This document shows, piece after piece, positions 1-6,705 of a stretch of 10,630 nt of DNA (position 1 is the stretch's first letter; every line of letters begins with the position of its first letter). The stretch is taken from assembly GCA_002409965.1 (NCBI GenBank), contig DHON01000066.1:39545-50174 (forward strand), read 5' to 3'. The position numbers and the translations under genes are program-made. Under the pieces are notes generated by a model. The model did not search any database, was not told the origin of the DNA, and was given only the letters and a program-made list of their open reading frames with translations. This stretch comes from Firmicutes bacterium UBA5389 (GTDB lineage: Bacteria; Bacillota; DTU025).

Positions 1-171
1 GTCGAGCATATCGACTACAAAGATACTGCCAGGCTCCGCAGGTACATCTCGGAGAGAGGCAAGATAATGCCGCGCCGCATATCGGGCAATTGTGCGAAGC
101 ACCAGCGCCAGGTGACCGTGGCGATCAAACGCTCCCGTCACGTTGCGTTGCTCCCGTTTACTACCGAGTAG
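1..171 (+). CDS. rpsR: 30S ribosomal protein S18, 3' part (partial at window edge)
   Basis: Frame 1 is open from the first base to TAG at 169-171 and gives 56 residues. The translation begins VEHIDYKDTARLRRYI and contains the S18 hallmarks RRYISERGKI, PRR and AKHQRQVTVAIKRSRHVALLPF. S18 binds 16S rRNA with S6 on the platform of the small subunit. About 20-35 N-terminal residues lie outside the window, since S18 is usually 75-95 aa. Upstream one would expect rpsF and ssb, the usual partners in Bacillota; this is inference. A strong hairpin terminator follows 76 nt after the stop, so rpsR probably ends its own transcription unit. Confidence 0.95.
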   Translation, partial: VEHIDYKDTARLRRYISERGKIMPRRISGNCAKHQRQVTVAIKRSRHVALLPFTTE

Positions 172-246
172 CGGGCGATTGCCGCCTCGAAGCCGGGCAA
201 CGGACGGGCGCCGGGGCCCATCGGGCCTTTGTGTTCACCGAATGCG

Positions 247-284
247 AAAACTCTTTGGAGCCTCTGGGTCCAGAGAGTTTTCTT
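247..284 (+). terminator. Intrinsic terminator after rpsR
   Basis: AAAACTCTTTGGA (247-259) pairs with TCCAGAGAGTTTT (269-281) as a 13-bp stem with one G-T wobble and a 9-nt loop (260-268). The stem ends in TTTTCTT (278-284). The A-run on the 5' arm means it could also act on the minus strand. It lies 76 nt behind the rpsR stop and 149 nt ahead of the MazG-like gene. Confidence 0.8.
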
Positions 285-432
285 GCACATACCCTCCGCC
301 CTGTGCTGCAGGCAGGATTTCGTGTTCAGCATCGAGAACGAACAGCATCGAGGTCGCGCCCGCGGCGCACATTCGTTCGTCGGCCATCGAGTTGGGCAGC
401 GGTTTCCCACACGAAGGCGGGGAGGTATTGTA

Positions 433-747
433 ATGGGGTACCAGCGCGACACCGACATCGCACGTAACTTCAAGACCATTGACTGGCTCAAGGCTGAGGT
501 GCTTGGAAGCGTGGCTTCTGTGTACCGTTCTCTTGCCATTACCGACGAGGACCCGCGCGCGTCCGATTTGGCCAACGCGATCATCGGCTGCTATCTGCTG
601 GGCAAGAGGCTGGGCATCGGCTATGCGGCCCTCGATGAGCAGATCGATGCCAACATTCGGGACAACATACACAGCGGGCATGAAGTGGAGCAGTGGTACA
701 AGGACTTCAGTGCCCTCGCCAATCATAGGAAGGGGCGTTCTAGTTGA
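433..747 (+). CDS. MazG-like family protein
   Basis: The 104-residue product starts MGYQRDTDIARNFKTIDWLK and is all-helical in character. It resembles the short MazG-like proteins (Pfam MazG-like type) found beside rpsR and yybS in many Bacillota. Canonical MazG hydrolyses nucleoside triphosphates, but I do not see the full EExxE...ExxD metal-binding set, so catalysis is not supported and the function is unknown. The frame stays open upstream, but ATG 433 is preceded by GGAGGT (421-426) at 6-nt spacing, which fixes the start. The stop TGA (745-747) overlaps the TTG start of the next gene, indicating translational coupling. Family call from memory of context and sequence; moderately sure. Confidence 0.75.
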   Translation: MGYQRDTDIARNFKTIDWLKAEVLGSVASVYRSLAITDEDPRASDLANAIIGCYLLGKRLGIGYAALDEQIDANIRDNIHSGHEVEQWYKDFSALANHRKGRSS

Positions 748-1703
748 AATCACCGCGTGCTCAGCGAACCAGGGCGCTCACCGAAGGGGCGCTTCTGGCT
801 GCGCTCACCATAGTGCTGTACGTGGCCGACATATATACCAAACTACTTCTTTATGTGATACCGGTGCCCGTGGCGATTCTGGTCATCAGAAACGGCGCGC
901 GTACCGGCGCTATCGCGACTGCAGTCTCAGCCCTGGGTGTAAGCCTGATACTTGGCCCGATAGACGGCCTGATCGTGTTGGTTCGCGTGGGCTTCATTGG
1001 GATTGTCCTAGGCGCGCTTCTTGCAAGGAAGCGCCCATGGCTGATAACGCTGGCGGGCACATCGGCGGCCAGTCTGGCTGCGTTTGTCAGCGATTTTCTG
1101 TTGGTATCGTGGTCGACGGGGCTTTCTCCTGGTGCGATGGTGGCCAAGGTTCAGGAGACCTTTGTCGAGGCGGGCCAGCGCACGATGGAATTGTACCAGA
1201 AGATGGGTGTGCCGCAAGAGTCTTTGGGCCTGGTCAAGCAGATGACAGAGGCGATGCCCGTCTGGTTCAAGACGTTTCTCCCTGCTGTGTTGGCCATTGG
1301 GGCCGTATTTTCGGCGGCGATAGCATATGCCGCCGCACGCTGGATCTTGATCAGGATGAAGCGGGATGTCGAGCCGATTCCGGCGTTTGCGGATTGGAGG
1401 ATCGACTGGCGTTGGGCTTGGGGGTTGATCGGCGCGCTCTTGCTGGCCTATGCCATCCCTTCAGTCGACCTGGGGTTCGCGCGGACCCTGGCAACCAACG
1501 TGATAGCAGTGTATGTCATGATCTATGCGGTGCAGGGAATCGCAGTGCTCTGGTCGGTGCTGGGATCGATGGGCGTTCCAAAGGGGTTGCGGGCTGTCAT
1601 CGCGGTTTTCCTGTACTTGACGCCCACATTGAACTGGCTTCTGCCCATGACCGGCCTGCTCGACGGCTGGCTTGACTTCAGGAAACTCATGTCGCGGGCA
1701 TAG
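744..1703 (+). CDS. yybS: YybS family (DUF2232) integral membrane protein
   Basis: The 319-residue protein is strongly hydrophobic, with about eight predicted membrane segments: for example around residues 12-30 (EGALLAALTIVLYVADIY), 35-50, 55-72, 75-95, 100-125, a segment near LPAVLAIGAVFSAAIAYAAA, and three in the C-terminal third (WAWGLIGALLLAYAIPSV; LATNVIAVYVMIYAVQGIAVL; AVIAVFLYLTPTLNWLLP). The layout and the position beside rpsR and rplI fit the YybS/DUF2232 family, whose biochemical role is unknown. A TTG start (744) lies 8 nt after AGGAAGGGG (727-735) and overlaps the upstream stop as TTGA. In Bacillus and many clostridia this gene is followed by yybT/gdpP; here rplI follows instead. 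Confidence 0.85.
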   Translation: MKSPRAQRTRALTEGALLAALTIVLYVADIYTKLLLYVIPVPVAILVIRNGARTGAIATAVSALGVSLILGPIDGLIVLVRVGFIGIVLGALLARKRPWLITLAGTSAASLAAFVSDFLLVSWSTGLSPGAMVAKVQETFVEAGQRTMELYQKMGVPQESLGLVKQMTEAMPVWFKTFLPAVLAIGAVFSAAIAYAAARWILIRMKRDVEPIPAFADWRIDWRWAWGLIGALLLAYAIPSVDLGFARTLATNVIAVYVMIYAVQGIAVLWSVLGSMGVPKGLRAVIAVFLYLTPTLNWLLPMTGLLDGWLDFRKLMSRA

Positions 1704-1705
1704 AG

Positions 1706-1719
1706 CGCCTGCGCAGGCG
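1706..1719. repeat. 14-bp perfect palindrome in the yybS-rplI gap
   Basis: CGCCTGCGCAGGCG is its own reverse complement and lies 2 nt after the yybS stop. As RNA it can form only a 5-bp stem with a 4-nt loop. No T-run follows, so it is not an intrinsic terminator. It may stabilise the mRNA end or mark a protein site; role unknown. Confidence 0.5.
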
Positions 1720-1750
1720 GGAGCATTCGCAGTACACGAAGAGCATATCG

Positions 1751-1811
1751 AGAGGAGGTAGCGGGTGAGTAAGCGCAGGTGATCTTGCCGCCTCACCCGC
1801 GGGCAGACATG
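1751..1811 (+). promoter_or_regulatory. Structured ribosome-binding site of rplI: SD, 9-bp hairpin, distant ATG
   Basis: AGAGGAGGT (1751-1759) is the only good SD before rplI, but it lies about 50 nt upstream of ATG 1809. Between them GCGGGTGAG (1761-1769) and CTCACCCGC (1792-1800) form a perfect 9-bp stem with a 22-nt loop. When folded, the SD sits about 10 nt from the ATG. The same SD is also 6 nt from GTG 1765, which opens a five-codon ORF (VSKRR, stop TGA 1780-1782). That stop overlaps a GTG at 1779 in frame with L9. Pairing and distances are read directly; function is inferred. Confidence 0.6.
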
Positions 1812-2267
1812 AAAGTAGTCCTCCAAAAAGACGTTCCGGGCCTTGGCAAAAAGGATACGGCAGTAGACGTGGCCGAAGGCTATGCCCGCAACTACTTGAT
1901 ACCCAGGGGCCTGGCCCTTCCGGCGTCCTCGGCGGCGCTCAAGCGAATCGAGGTGCTTCGCGATGCGGAGCGGCGCAAGGAGGCGCGTGAGGAAGACAAG
2001 GCCAGAGAAGATGCTCGCAAGCTAAAGGCGCGGGGAGTCACGATCAAGGCCAAGGCAGGCGAGAAGGGCAGGCTCTACGGGTCCATAACCTCCAAGGACG
2101 TAGCCGATGCCATCCGGACGGTCATCGGCGTGAACGTAGATCGCCGGAAAATCGAACTAAAGGATCCCATCAGGGAACTAGGGGAGCATATGGTGACGGT
2201 AAAGCTCTTCTCCGGTGTGTCGGCAGATGTTATGATTACTGTCGTGCCGACGGAGGAAGACCGTTAG
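1809..2267 (+). CDS. rplI: 50S ribosomal protein L9
   Basis: The 152-residue product begins MKVVLQKDVPGLGKKDTA and matches the L9 signature G-L-G-x5-V-x2-GYARNYL-x2-RG at residues 11-34. A lysine- and glutamate-rich connecting helix (about 45-75) and a C-terminal domain with GRLYGSITSKDVADAI follow. L9 binds 23S rRNA near the L1 stalk with its N-terminal domain and influences reading-frame maintenance. ATG 1809 gives the standard N-terminus; an in-frame GTG at 1779 would add ten residues (ILPPHPRAD and a Met), which is unlikely because the L9 N-terminus is conserved and contacts rRNA. ATG 1809 has no SD directly in front; see the structured site upstream. The gene sits between yybS and lonC, with no gdpP. 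Confidence 0.96.
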   Translation: MKVVLQKDVPGLGKKDTAVDVAEGYARNYLIPRGLALPASSAALKRIEVLRDAERRKEAREEDKAREDARKLKARGVTIKAKAGEKGRLYGSITSKDVADAIRTVIGVNVDRRKIELKDPIRELGEHMVTVKLFSGVSADVMITVVPTEEDR

Positions 2268-2293
2268 GTCGCGCGACCGCTGGCGCGGCATCG

Positions 2294-2307
2294 CAGCGCA
2301 TGCGCTG
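2294..2307. repeat. 14-bp perfect palindrome next to the lonC SD
   Basis: CAGCGCATGCGCTG is a perfect palindrome and its last base is the first base of the lonC SD run (GGAGGAGGAG, 2307-2316). A second palindrome, GGTCGCGCGACC (2267-2278), overlaps the last base of the rplI stop codon. Neither has a following T-run. Folding here could affect access to the lonC SD or processing between rplI and lonC; role unknown. Confidence 0.45.
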
Positions 2308-2323
2308 GAGGAGGAGTTTTGCC

Positions 2324-4282
2324 ATGAAGTCGCTCGTTGATAAGATCATGAAGATGGGGAGCAGGAACCTGGCTGGCAAGCTTCAGGACGACGAGCAACT
2401 CATGCGACAGGTAATGGCCATGTTCGAGATACTCTCCGACCTGTATGGCCCCGACAAGCTCGTGCTCAAGGCGGGTAAGCTGGATGCGCTCGACTTGATG
2501 CGTTCGTCGAAACTTGGTGATCGGATACTCGCGCTGGAGCGCCTGGTCTTTGAAGATCCCACAATCGACAAGGTGCGGACGCCTGCGGAATACGGAAAAG
2601 CCATGTCGGACGTAGAGGAAGAGATGGCCGATATCATCGCCAGGCGGCGTGTGGAAGACAAGATCGAAAAGAGGATCTCCGACCGCATGCAGCAGAGGCA
2701 CGAAGACTATGTGAATGAGATCAAGATGCAGATACTGAAGGAAGACTCAGGCCCCGACACTCCCGAGGCTCTTCGCAAGTTGGGAGAGCTGGAGCAGCTC
2801 GAAGCGAGGCAACTGGCGAGGTCGGCGATGGAGATCATCCGTCCTGCAGCGATGTCTGAGATCGTGGGGCAGGAGCGCGCGGTCAGGGCGCTTCTGGCCA
2901 AAGTGGCTTCTCCATTTCCACAGCACGTGATCTTGTACGGTCCGCCTGGAGTGGGCAAGACCACCGCGGCGCGACTGGCGCTGGAGGAGGCGAAGAAGGT
3001 CAGGCTGGCTCCGTTCGCACCTGATGCGCAGTTCGTCGAGGTGGACGGCACCACCCTGCGCTGGGATCCTCGCGAGGTCACCAACCCGCTGTTGGGTTCG
3101 GTGCATGACCCGATCTACCAGGGGGCCAAGCGCGACCTGGCGGAAGGCGGGGTTCCCGAGCCTAAACTGGGCCTGGTTACGGACGCTCACGGCGGTGTGT
3201 TGTTCATAGACGAGATAGGGGAGATGGACCCCATTCTCCTGAACAAGCTGCTCAAGGTGATGGAGGACAAACGAGTCACTTTCGATTCGTCTTACTACGA
3301 TCCCGCTGATCCAAACGTCCCCAAGTACATCAAGAGGCTGTTTGAGCAGGGCGCGCCGGCGGATTTCGTCTTGATAGGCGCCACAACGCGCGACCCCGAC
3401 GACCTCAGTCCGGCGCTACGTTCGCGAACGGCAGAGGTCTTCTTCGAGCCCCTGACCCAAAAGCACATCCAGGAAATCGTGAGGAACGCCGCATCCAAGC
3501 TGGGCGTGCAGACGGACCCAGAGATTCCGGCTATAGTAAGCGACTACACGATAGAGGGCCGAAAAGCCACCAGCCTGCTGGTGGACGCGTACGGGCTGGC
3601 GCTCTTCCGCCAGATGCGTGAGGACAGCGCGGATGCCGCCGGCGTCAACATCACTATGGCCGACCTAGGGGAGACAGTAAGGTTGGGGCGGTTGTCGCCA
3701 TACGTGCATGCCCGGGCTTCGCAGACCTCCGAGGTGGGCAAGGTATTCGGCCTGGGCGTCTCGGGCTTCTTGGGCTCGGTCATTGAGATCGAGGCGGTGA
3801 CGTTTTCCGCTCGGGAAGAGGCCAAAGGCGCGATCAGGTTCAATGAGACTGCCGGCAGCATGGCGAAGGACTCGGTGTTCAACGCGGCGTCCGTATTCAG
3901 GCGGCTAACAGGGCAGGATATGGCCGACTACGACGTCCACGTAAACGTGGTGGGCGGCGGCGACATAGATGGGCCGTCCGCCGGAACTGCGGTCCTGCTT
4001 GCCATACTCAGTTCAGTCTACTCCTGTCCCCTCAGGCAGGATGTGGCCGTCACCGGCGAATTGTCGATTCAGGGCAAGGTACGCGAGGTGGGCGGCATCT
4101 TCGAAAAGATATACGGGGCGAGGCAAGCAGGTATTCGCAAGGTGATCTTGCCGGCTGAAAACGTCAAAGACGTGCCGGACGACATCACCGGCATAGAGGT
4201 GATTCCGGTATCCAGTGTATCCGAAACCTTCAGCCATGTGTTTGACGGGGACACCGGCTTTGGGAGACCGAATGAGGAGTGA
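2324..4282 (+). CDS. lonC: LonC-type Lon family protease
   Basis: The 652-residue protein lacks the N-terminal substrate-binding domain of LonA. It has a long charged helical region (about 1-180), an AAA+ module and a C-terminal Lon protease domain, the layout of the LonC subfamily common in spore formers. Walker A GPPGVGKTT is at residues 206-214 and Walker B GVLFIDEIGEMD has Asp296-Glu297. The catalytic Ser552 lies in DGPSAG and Lys595 in GGIFEKIYGA, 43 residues apart as in E. coli Lon (Ser679/Lys722). With both Walker motifs intact it should bind and probably hydrolyse ATP, unlike LonC proteins reported as ATP-independent. It is expected to degrade misfolded or regulatory proteins in the cytoplasm. 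ATG 2324 follows GGAGGAGGAG at 7 nt; an in-frame ATG at 2300 lies before the SD and is less likely. The stop is 5 nt before the chosen dnaB start. Confidence 0.92.
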   Translation: MKSLVDKIMKMGSRNLAGKLQDDEQLMRQVMAMFEILSDLYGPDKLVLKAGKLDALDLMRSSKLGDRILALERLVFEDPTIDKVRTPAEYGKAMSDVEEEMADIIARRRVEDKIEKRISDRMQQRHEDYVNEIKMQILKEDSGPDTPEALRKLGELEQLEARQLARSAMEIIRPAAMSEIVGQERAVRALLAKVASPFPQHVILYGPPGVGKTTAARLALEEAKKVRLAPFAPDAQFVEVDGTTLRWDPREVTNPLLGSVHDPIYQGAKRDLAEGGVPEPKLGLVTDAHGGVLFIDEIGEMDPILLNKLLKVMEDKRVTFDSSYYDPADPNVPKYIKRLFEQGAPADFVLIGATTRDPDDLSPALRSRTAEVFFEPLTQKHIQEIVRNAASKLGVQTDPEIPAIVSDYTIEGRKATSLLVDAYGLALFRQMREDSADAAGVNITMADLGETVRLGRLSPYVHARASQTSEVGKVFGLGVSGFLGSVIEIEAVTFSAREEAKGAIRFNETAGSMAKDSVFNAASVFRRLTGQDMADYDVHVNVVGGGDIDGPSAGTAVLLAILSSVYSCPLRQDVAVTGELSIQGKVREVGGIFEKIYGARQAGIRKVILPAENVKDVPDDITGIEVIPVSSVSETFSHVFDGDTGFGRPNEE

Positions 4283-4287
4283 GCAAT

Positions 4288-5652
4288 TTGGCATCTGCAG
4301 GTGTAGCAGGCGTTGACCGCGTGCCGCCTCAGAGTCTTGAAGCGGAGCAGTCGACTATCGGCTCAATGCTCCTTGATAAAGAGGCGATCGCAACGGCAGT
4401 GGAGATCTTGGTCGCCGAGGACTTCTACAGAGATGCCCACCGGGTTATCTTCGATACTTTAGTTGAGCTGTTCAATCGGGGCGAACCGGCTGACCTGATC
4501 ACTGTGACGGAGGAGCTCCGCTCACGAAACGCGCTCGAGCGTGTGGGCGGGGCGGCGTACATAAGTACACTGGCGAACTCTGTCCCCACATCGTCCAACT
4601 GCGAGTTCTACGCGAAGATCGTCAAGAACAAGTCCATATTGAGGGCCCTCGTGGCGGCTGGCGCCGAGATAGCGGCTCTGGGCTACGATGTGTCGTCTGA
4701 TGTTGACCAATCGCTGGACAAGGCGGAGCAACTCATATTCCGGATTGCGCAAAGCGGCGAGGCGGGCACGGTGGCCGACATGAAGACCGTGCTCATGACC
4801 ACATTCGACCGGATAGAGCAGCTGTATGCCTCCAAGGGCGCGCTCACGGGATTGGCGACGGGGTTCGTAGAATTGGACAACATGCTCTCCGGCCTGCAAC
4901 CGTCTGAGCTGATAGTGATTGCTGCCAGGCCGTCCATGGGCAAGACCGCGCTCGCGCTGAACATAGCGGAGTACGTTGGGCTCAGCGAGAGGAAGCCTGT
5001 TCTCATATTCAGCCTCGAGATGTCCCGCGAACAGCTGGCCGCCAGAATGCTGTGTTCCCAGGCCAGCGTGGACGGGCAGCGTCTTCGCCGAGGGAATCTT
5101 ACCGAAGCGGACTGGCCGCGGCTGTCCAACGCCCTGGGCCGCTTGAGCGAGGCTCCGGTTTTCATCGACGATACTCCCAGCATCTCGGCGATGGAGATCC
5201 GTACCCGGTCGCGGCGGCTCAAGGCCGAGCACGGGCTGGGAGTTATCATCATCGACTATCTGCAGCTCGTTCAGGGCAGGGCGCGCGTGGAGAACCGTCA
5301 GCAGGAGATCGCGGAGATCACCAGATCGCTCAAGGCCCTGGCGCGCGAGCTGGAAGTGCCCGTGGTGGCCTTAGCGCAGCTGAGCAGGGCTGTGGAGGCT
5401 ACTGCCGACAAGCGACCGCTCCTTTCGCACCTGAAGGAGAGCGGCGAGATCGAGCAGTCGGCGGATGTGGTGGCGTTCATCTATCGTGAGGACTACTACA
5501 AGCCCGACATCGAGCCCGAGCGGAGGAATGTCGCGGAGATAATCGTGGCCAAGCAGCGTAACGGACCTACCGGCAGCTTCGAACTGGCCTGGCAAAGAGA
5601 GTACACCCGCTTCCGCAACCTGGAGAAGTACACGCAGGCCGCGCCGGCATAG
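4288..5652 (+). CDS. dnaB: Replicative DNA helicase DnaB (DnaC of Bacillus)
   Basis: The 454-residue protein has the DnaB N-terminal domain (VPPQSLEAEQSTIGSMLLD, then FYRDAHRVIFD and DLITVTEELRS), a linker helix, and a RecA-like motor. Walker A ARPSMGKTA starts at residue 213. A LIFSLEMS motif, Walker B VIIIDYLQLV (Asp near 321), ALAQLSRAVE and LKESGEIEQSADVV follow. It is the hexameric 5'-3' helicase that unwinds DNA at the fork and recruits primase. No intein is present. Two in-frame starts exist: GTG 4279, overlapping the lonC stop, and TTG 4288. GAGGAG (4274-4279) is 8 nt from the TTG but touches the GTG, so TTG is preferred; the difference is three residues. Close packing with lonC indicates one transcript. 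Confidence 0.97.
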   Translation: MASAGVAGVDRVPPQSLEAEQSTIGSMLLDKEAIATAVEILVAEDFYRDAHRVIFDTLVELFNRGEPADLITVTEELRSRNALERVGGAAYISTLANSVPTSSNCEFYAKIVKNKSILRALVAAGAEIAALGYDVSSDVDQSLDKAEQLIFRIAQSGEAGTVADMKTVLMTTFDRIEQLYASKGALTGLATGFVELDNMLSGLQPSELIVIAARPSMGKTALALNIAEYVGLSERKPVLIFSLEMSREQLAARMLCSQASVDGQRLRRGNLTEADWPRLSNALGRLSEAPVFIDDTPSISAMEIRTRSRRLKAEHGLGVIIIDYLQLVQGRARVENRQQEIAEITRSLKALARELEVPVVALAQLSRAVEATADKRPLLSHLKESGEIEQSADVVAFIYREDYYKPDIEPERRNVAEIIVAKQRNGPTGSFELAWQREYTRFRNLEKYTQAAPA

Positions 5653-5666
5653 GACGGGATGCGAGC

Positions 5667-6455
5667 ATGTCCAAACGCAGGCGTTTTCCAAAGGTGGTCG
5701 TCGCGGCCATCCTCGTCATGCTCCGAGCGGTCTCCGTGAGCACGCCCGGCTTCGCCGGCGCGCCCGTCGTCCCGGCGGCCCCTATCGGCCAACCGCGACC
5801 ATTCGTGTTGCTCGTCCACGGCTGGCTGGCCACATCCCTCGATATGTTAGCGATGAAACTGCGTCTCAAGTTCGACGGGTTCGACTGCGATGCGATAGAT
5901 TTTTCGTACATGGGCGCTTTGGATTCTATAGCCGACTACGCCGGCGAACTTGCCGAGAAGGTCGAGGTTGACTATGCGCAGCACAGGCACATCGTGATCG
6001 TGGCGCACAGCATGGGCGGGCTTGTCACACGCTATTACCTGAGGAATCTCCGACGAACGGACCAGGTCAAGACGGTCATCACCTTGGCTACGCCTCACCA
6101 TGGCACGTTCGGCGGGATGCTCCTGCCTCCACAGTCCGTTCCCACCAGCGAGATGTTGCCAGGCAGTCGCTTCTTGGAAGAGCTGAACAGCGTGTCCGAG
6201 ACGGTGCCCGGCGTGGACTTCCATGCCATATGGACGCCTACCGACGGCGCGGTGATCCCGGCCGAGAACGCCATAATGTGCGGCGCCCGAAACTACAAGC
6301 TGTCCGGGATCGGTCGTACTCATCTAGGCCTGCTCGTCAGCGATGCTGCCTACAGTATAGTCCTGGATGTTCTGCGCGGACAGGAAGTACCGGTGACCGG
6401 ACCTCAGACACGCGACCACGAGGAGGCCAAAAAGCATCCACTGCCGTGGCTGTAG
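5667..6455 (+). CDS. Secreted alpha/beta-hydrolase, lipase/esterase type
   Basis: The 262-residue protein has a basic N-terminus (SKRRR), a hydrophobic stretch (about 9-24) and likely signal-peptide cleavage near residues 30-35 (GFAGA). The mature part shows an oxyanion HG pair in LLVHGW (His51-Gly52), the nucleophile elbow AHSMGG with Ser115, Asp193 in TPTDGAVIP and His219 in GRTHLGLL, a complete Ser-Asp-His triad in family order. It resembles bacterial triacylglycerol lipases and PGAP1-like hydrolases; substrate unknown. It starts 14 nt after the dnaB stop, with only a weak SD (AGGACGGG, 5651-5658), so it is probably co-transcribed with dnaB. A secreted lipase has no evident link to replication, so this is likely chance operon membership. 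Confidence 0.85.
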   Translation: MSKRRRFPKVVVAAILVMLRAVSVSTPGFAGAPVVPAAPIGQPRPFVLLVHGWLATSLDMLAMKLRLKFDGFDCDAIDFSYMGALDSIADYAGELAEKVEVDYAQHRHIVIVAHSMGGLVTRYYLRNLRRTDQVKTVITLATPHHGTFGGMLLPPQSVPTSEMLPGSRFLEELNSVSETVPGVDFHAIWTPTDGAVIPAENAIMCGARNYKLSGIGRTHLGLLVSDAAYSIVLDVLRGQEVPVTGPQTRDHEEAKKHPLPWL

Positions 6456-6481
6456 GACGTAAGCGCGGGCCGGGGGCGGTG

Positions 6482-6510
6482 TTGACACTGTTTGATGGCG
6501 GGCATATTCT
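6482..6510 (+). promoter_or_regulatory. Sigma-A-type promoter for the mgtA leader
   Basis: A perfect -35 TTGACA (6482-6487), a 17-nt spacer and -10 TATTCT (6505-6510, 4 of 6 consensus bases) lie 26 nt after the lipase stop. The predicted transcript start is near 6517, leaving a leader of about 218 nt before the mgtA ATG. No terminator is visible between the lipase gene and this promoter, so some read-through into mgtA is possible. Confidence 0.75.
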
Positions 6511-6583
6511 ACTTGTGGCGCCTGCTCGACCCGAGATCCAAATTGTGCATTCCCAGATTCACAACTCGTGAGGTGAGCCGCTA

Positions 6584-6679
6584 ATGAGTACCGACGGCGC
6601 AGGCAGTAGACCCCTTAGCAGAATACTATCTACGATCGTTCGGGGAGGAGCGGCGCCGACGCCTGTGAGGTCGCGCTGA
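6584..6679 (+). CDS. Putative 31-codon leader peptide upstream of mgtA
   Basis: ATG 6584 is preceded by AGGTGA (6571-6576) at 7-nt spacing and opens 31 codons to TGA 6677-6679. The peptide begins MSTDGAGSRPLSRIL and ends GGAAPTPVRSR; it is rich in Arg and Ser, with Pro at positions 10, 25 and 27. It lies wholly between the mgtA promoter and mgtA. Its 3' half covers GGGGAGGAGCG (6642-6652), a near copy of the hairpin arm that hides the mgtA SD, so a ribosome on this ORF could control folding. The enterobacterial MgtL leader peptide is also short, proline-containing and upstream of mgtA, but this one is longer and not recognisably homologous. Translation and role are inferred. Confidence 0.5.
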   Translation: MSTDGAGSRPLSRILSTIVRGGAAPTPVRSR

Positions 6680-6705
6680 CCTTCGTGGGGTATTCGCGCC
6701 TCCCC
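6642..6705 (+). promoter_or_regulatory. Predicted anti-sequester helix of the mgtA leader
   Basis: GGGGAGGAGCG (6642-6652) can pair with CGCGCCTCCCC (6695-6705) at 10 of 11 positions (one A-G mismatch at 6649/6698). The latter is the 5' arm of the hairpin that hides the mgtA SD, so the two helices exclude each other. Smaller elements nearby are AGGTC/GACCT (6668-6672 with 6678-6682), CGCAGGC/GCCTGTG (6598-6604 with 6661-6667) and GTAGA/TCTAC (6606-6610 with 6629-6633). Pairings were found by eye, without energy calculation. Confidence 0.55.

Noticed and set aside
213..229. GGCCC/GGGCC mini-hairpin with TTT as a terminator
   Set aside because: The stem is only 5 bp with a 3-nt loop and the T-run is three bases; the 247-284 structure is far stronger.
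479..1675. A 398-codon open frame across the MazG-like and yybS genes
   Set aside because: It overlaps two well-supported genes in another frame, is rich in Cys, Arg and Gly as out-of-frame GC-rich translations are, and matches no family.
2300..2323. ATG 2300 as the lonC start
   Set aside because: It precedes and contains the strong GGAGGAGGAG that is ideally spaced for ATG 2324.
6566..6640. M-box (ykoK) Mg2+ riboswitch
   Set aside because: Only short end motifs resemble it. The spacing is less than half of the M-box length, the conserved middle is missing, and AGGTGA serves as an SD for the leader ORF.
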